Origin: Mycoplasmatota bacterium | Lineage (GTDB): Bacteria; Bacillota_I; Bacilli_A; Izemoplasmatales; Hujiaoplasmataceae | DNA length: 64,000 nt | Assembly: GCA_018622675.1 (NCBI GenBank) | Contig: CP076020.1 | Location: 1,584,169-1,648,168, forward strand | Direction: 5' to 3' | Shown here: one piece after another, positions 61,838 to 64,000 of the stretch | Numbering within the stretch: the first letter of the stretch is position 1 | Layout: each line of letters begins with the position of its first letter | Notes under the pieces: generated by a model | The model's database searches: none | What the model saw: the letters and a program-made list of their open reading frames with translations, nothing else | What the model was told of the DNA's origin: nothing | Made by a program: the position numbers and the translations under genes

Positions 61838-62325
61838 TAAGAATTGGATTTTCAAAAGATGTTCACCCTTTAAAAGAAGGAGAAAAATTTATTCTTGGTG
61901 GATTAGAAATTGATCATTATAAAGGGAGCACTGGCTATTCAGATGGCGATTGTTTATTACATGCAATTGCAGAATCTTTATTAGGAGCTTTAGGACTTGG
62001 GGACTTGGGTAAATTCTTTCCTGATGATAATCCTAAATATAAGGATTATGACTCTAAGTTGATTTTAAAGGAAGTATATAACTATGCATCAGGTAAGGGT
62101 TATGAAATTTCCAATTTAGATTGTATGATTTCATTGGAAAAACCAAAATTAAGACCTTATATAAGTGACATGAAGAAAGTGATTAGTGAAATATTGGAAT
62201 GTGATACTAAATGTGTTTCAATTAAAGCCACAACTCACGAGGGATTAGGCTTTGTTGGAGAAGAAAAGGGAATCCTTTGTGAAGCTATAGTGTTGGTTGA
62301 AAAATCTGATTTTATATTAGACTAA
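61834..62325 (+). CDS. ispF: 2-C-methyl-D-erythritol 2,4-cyclodiphosphate synthase
   Basis: A 163-residue trimeric enzyme. It has the metal-binding GFSKDVHPL (DxH), HYKGSTGYSDGDCLLHAIAE and KFFPDDNPKYKD motifs and the ATTHEGLGFVGEEKG end. Overlaps ispD by four bases, the usual arrangement. It cyclises the IspE product. Confidence 0.96.
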   Translation: MIRIGFSKDVHPLKEGEKFILGGLEIDHYKGSTGYSDGDCLLHAIAESLLGALGLGDLGKFFPDDNPKYKDYDSKLILKEVYNYASGKGYEISNLDCMISLEKPKLRPYISDMKKVISEILECDTKCVSIKATTHEGLGFVGEEKGILCEAIVLVEKSDFILD

Positions 62326-62396
62326 ATTAATAAGTAATAATTTTTTATATTTACTTCTTTATATGATAAAATGTTAATGCTAAAGGATGTGGTGAT

Positions 62397-62672
62397 ATGA
62401 TTGAAACAGAACACGGAATGTTTGAATTAGTAAAGAACTATCGTGAATCATTTGTTTTAGACGATTTTAATCAAAGATACACTGATTATTTCGATAAATA
62501 TAAATACATAGTTGGCGATTATTCTGCCGGTTTATTAAGGTTGAAAGGATTTGTGGATGCTAATCATGAATTAATACCTGATTACATTGTAGAATCTTGT
62601 GCGCCAAATTGTGCTTATTATATTTTGAAAAATGTTTCTAACAATAAGATAAAAGAAGAAAAAAAGGAGTAG
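62397..62672 (+). CDS. yutD: YutD-like protein
   Basis: A 91-residue protein with the family signature FNQRYTDYFDKYKYIVGDYSAG and LRLKGF, and SCAPNCAYYILKN near the C-terminus. YutD proteins have no established function. The SD GGATGTGGTG precedes the ATG. It is followed by nfu and pgpA, mirroring the yut gene group of Bacillus. Confidence 0.85.
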   Translation: MIETEHGMFELVKNYRESFVLDDFNQRYTDYFDKYKYIVGDYSAGLLRLKGFVDANHELIPDYIVESCAPNCAYYILKNVSNNKIKEEKKE

Positions 62673-62677
62673 ATATT

Positions 62678-62914
62678 ATGAACTATGAAGATATTATAGT
62701 AGAAATAAAAGAAGTCATAGAATTAATTAGACCTTATATTAATCGTGATGGCGGAGATTTAGAGTTTGTTAAGTTTGAAGATGGCATTGTTTATGTGAGA
62801 TTATCTGGTGCTTGTGTGGGTTGCGCGGCTATGGATTCAACGATGAATGATTTAATTGAAGATACATTGCTAGAAAGAGTTCCGGGCGTGATTGGAGTTG
62901 AACATATCGCATGA
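62678..62914 (+). CDS. nfu: NifU/Nfu-like iron-sulfur scaffold protein
   Basis: A 78-residue protein consisting only of the Nfu domain: PYINRDGGDLEFVKFEDGIV and the cluster-binding SGACVGCAAMDST with CxxC. It carries or delivers [4Fe-4S] clusters. SD AAGGAG precedes the ATG. Overlaps pgpA by four bases. Confidence 0.95.
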   Translation: MNYEDIIVEIKEVIELIRPYINRDGGDLEFVKFEDGIVYVRLSGACVGCAAMDSTMNDLIEDTLLERVPGVIGVEHIA

Positions 62915-63417
62915 GTATAGAATCGAATAAAAAAATGAAACAAATTGCAAAAAACCTTTTAATTGAAAGAGGCGCAACTATTGAAGAAATTGCAAATATT
63001 GTTTATGAATTACAAAAAAAATATATCCCAAGTTTAGAGATGGGTGATTGTATAGATGCAATTGAGAGAGTTTTAGATAAAAGAGAAGTACAAAATGCAG
63101 TTTTAACAGGTATTGAACTAGATAAGTTGGCTGAAGAAAATAAATTGTCTGAACCTTTAGAGTCTCTAATCAATAGTGATAATCCTTTATACGGAATTGA
63201 TGAGATATTAGTTTTATCTATTGTCAATGTCTATGGTTCCATTGGGTTTACAAATTTTGGCTATGTAGATAAATTAAAACCAGGAATCATTGGAACATTA
63301 GATGAAGAAGGCAAAGATCCAAACAAATGTAACACATTCTTAGATGACATTGTAGGTGCAATTGCTGCAGCTGCTGCCTCATCAATAGCACATAATTTTG
63401 AAGAAGACGAAGAATAA
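62911..63417 (+). CDS. pgpA: Phosphatidylglycerophosphatase A-like protein (YutG family)
   Basis: A 168-residue soluble protein. MSIESNKKMKQIAKNLLIERG and the acidic FLDDIVGAIAAAAASSIAHN segment belong to the PgpA family. Members dephosphorylate phosphatidylglycerol phosphate or related compounds. Membrane helices are weak, as in YutG. Start overlaps nfu (ATGA); a terminator follows. Confidence 0.8.
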   Translation: MSIESNKKMKQIAKNLLIERGATIEEIANIVYELQKKYIPSLEMGDCIDAIERVLDKREVQNAVLTGIELDKLAEENKLSEPLESLINSDNPLYGIDEILVLSIVNVYGSIGFTNFGYVDKLKPGIIGTLDEEGKDPNKCNTFLDDIVGAIAAAAASSIAHNFEEDEE

Positions 63418-63439
63418 TCTTAGTGATTATTCTTTTTTT
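63411..63439 (+). terminator. Terminator after pgpA
   Basis: Hairpin AGAATAATC / GATTATTCT followed by T run; the left arm overlaps the pgpA stop. Confidence 0.8.
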
Positions 63440-63450
63440 ATTGCTAAAAA

Positions 63451-63531
63451 CTACAAAACGAACATAAAAAACGATAAAAATAACAAAAACTAACAATTTC
63501 TCATTGACATAGTGAAAATATTTGCTATAAT
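63451..63531 (+). promoter_or_regulatory. Promoter of the 2-hydroxyacid dehydrogenase gene with upstream A-rich repeats
   Basis: TTGACA (63504-63509) and TATAAT (63526-63531) are 16 bp apart with TG upstream of the -10. Upstream, 63451-63495 holds repeated A-rich units such as AAAACGAACA, AAAACGATAAAA and AACAAAAACTAACA; another AACAAAAACAAACA lies downstream at 63553-63566. They resemble direct-repeat operators of DeoR-family sugar regulators. Confidence 0.6.
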
Positions 63532-63579
63532 TAACTTAAATAATCATTAAGTAACAAAAACAAACATAGGAGGTAATTT

Positions 63580-64000
63580 ATGAAAGCATTGCTTGTTGGT
63601 GATCCAATGATCACGAGTGAAATGTTCAAACCAGCATATGAAAAACACATAAAAAAATTCTTTAAGAATATGGCTATGGAGGATTTTGAAACAGATTGGT
63701 CAAATTTACAAGACAGAAGATTGAAAGTGGAACAAAATGGTCCAGAAATTGAAGTTGTACCTGATATTGTAAAAAAAGAGGGAAAAGACGCTGAATTATT
63801 GGCGGGGTTATTTGTCCCGGTTTCTTCAAAGTTAATGGATGCTATGCCAAATTTAAAAATTGTTGGTTTAGCAAGAGCGGGAAAAGAAAACATCAATTTA
63901 AAAGAAGCCACTAAAAGAAATATTTTAGCTTTTAATGTTATGGGTAGAAATGCTGAAGCGGTGAGTGATTTTGCTATTGGCTTAATGTTATCAGAATCAA
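63580..64000 (+). CDS. D-isomer-specific 2-hydroxyacid dehydrogenase family protein (C-terminal part outside window)
   Basis: The first 140 residues are visible. GLFVPVSSKLMDAMPNLKIVGLARAGKENIN and NAEAVSDFAIGLML match the substrate-domain end of the NAD-dependent 2-hydroxyacid dehydrogenase family (SerA/phosphonate-like type). The N-terminus is MKALLVGDPMITSEMFKPAY. SD AGGAGGT precedes the ATG. The gene probably starts an operon, since it has its own promoter. The substrate is unknown. Confidence 0.85.
   Translation, partial: MKALLVGDPMITSEMFKPAYEKHIKKFFKNMAMEDFETDWSNLQDRRLKVEQNGPEIEVVPDIVKKEGKDAELLAGLFVPVSSKLMDAMPNLKIVGLARAGKENINLKEATKRNILAFNVMGRNAEAVSDFAIGLMLSES

Overview
The window is A+T-rich chromosomal DNA that spans the replication origin of a low-GC bacterium. 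Tryptophan is written TGG and TGA is used as an ordinary stop (for example at 61182-61184), so the standard bacterial code applies, not the UGA=Trp code of Mycoplasma. Two things together suggest a free-living Mollicutes/Firmicutes-type organism, perhaps of the Izemoplasma/Acholeplasma-like lineages. One is the Firmicutes-style gene set: SpoVG, RNase M5, YutD, RNase P protein next to L34, a T-box leader, HSP33 and a CdaA-type enzyme. The other is the very low GC content combined with full chorismate and MEP-pathway genes. The taxonomic placement is inference; no rRNA is present to test it. I saw no tRNA, rRNA, CRISPR array, insertion sequence or prophage.

Left part (1-13.6 kb, minus strand). 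A carbohydrate ABC transporter operon carries the ATPase, two permeases, a small lipoprotein and a solute-binding lipoprotein, and a further Ig-like lipoprotein runs off the left edge. Upstream lie two membrane/secreted proteins, one joining PASTA repeats, a lamin-tail-like domain and a thermonuclease. Behind them is the recombination/replication operon dnaX-ybaB-recR.

Middle left (14.2-28.5 kb). mnmE is followed by a TtcA-like tRNA thiolase, an NfeD-RDD-SPFH membrane cluster, an ECF sigma factor with its probable anti-sigma, and alkD-like plus asnS behind a T-box leader. Next come prs, spoVG, ispE, a YolD-UvrX-type translesion polymerase pair and folD.

28.6-34.7 kb holds one tight plus-strand operon, aroA-aroB-aroC-aroE/K-aroQ-aroF. 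It encodes every step from PEP and erythrose-4-phosphate to chorismate, with shikimate dehydrogenase and kinase fused. After it come a small membrane protein, an aromatic-type aminotransferase and an ABC-F protein with an attenuator-like leader.

Origin (38.1-43.8 kb). dnaN and dnaA on the minus strand diverge from rpmH-rnpA-yidC-khpB-pth on the plus strand. The 386-base region between them contains five DnaA-box-like sequences and a consensus rpmH promoter. A further DnaA-box/AT-repeat element lies between dnaA and dnaN.

Right part (43.8-64 kb). Housekeeping genes come first: HIT, HAD, diacylglycerol kinase, rnmV-rsmA-glyA, hslO, dusB and hflX. A cluster of YfhO, family 2 glycosyltransferase, GtrA and diadenylate cyclase follows. 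Next is a cluster with a 779-residue FAD-oxidoreductase-like/SCP2-like/membrane fusion protein, a PAS/pseudo-GGDEF protein, ispD and ispF, and then yutD-nfu-pgpA. The window ends inside a 2-hydroxyacid dehydrogenase gene. The most distinctive items are the leader of the ABC-F gene, the 779-residue fusion protein, Shine-Dalgarno sequences separated from the start codon by a hairpin in mnmE and prs, the T-box leader, and palindromic operator-like sequences in three promoters.
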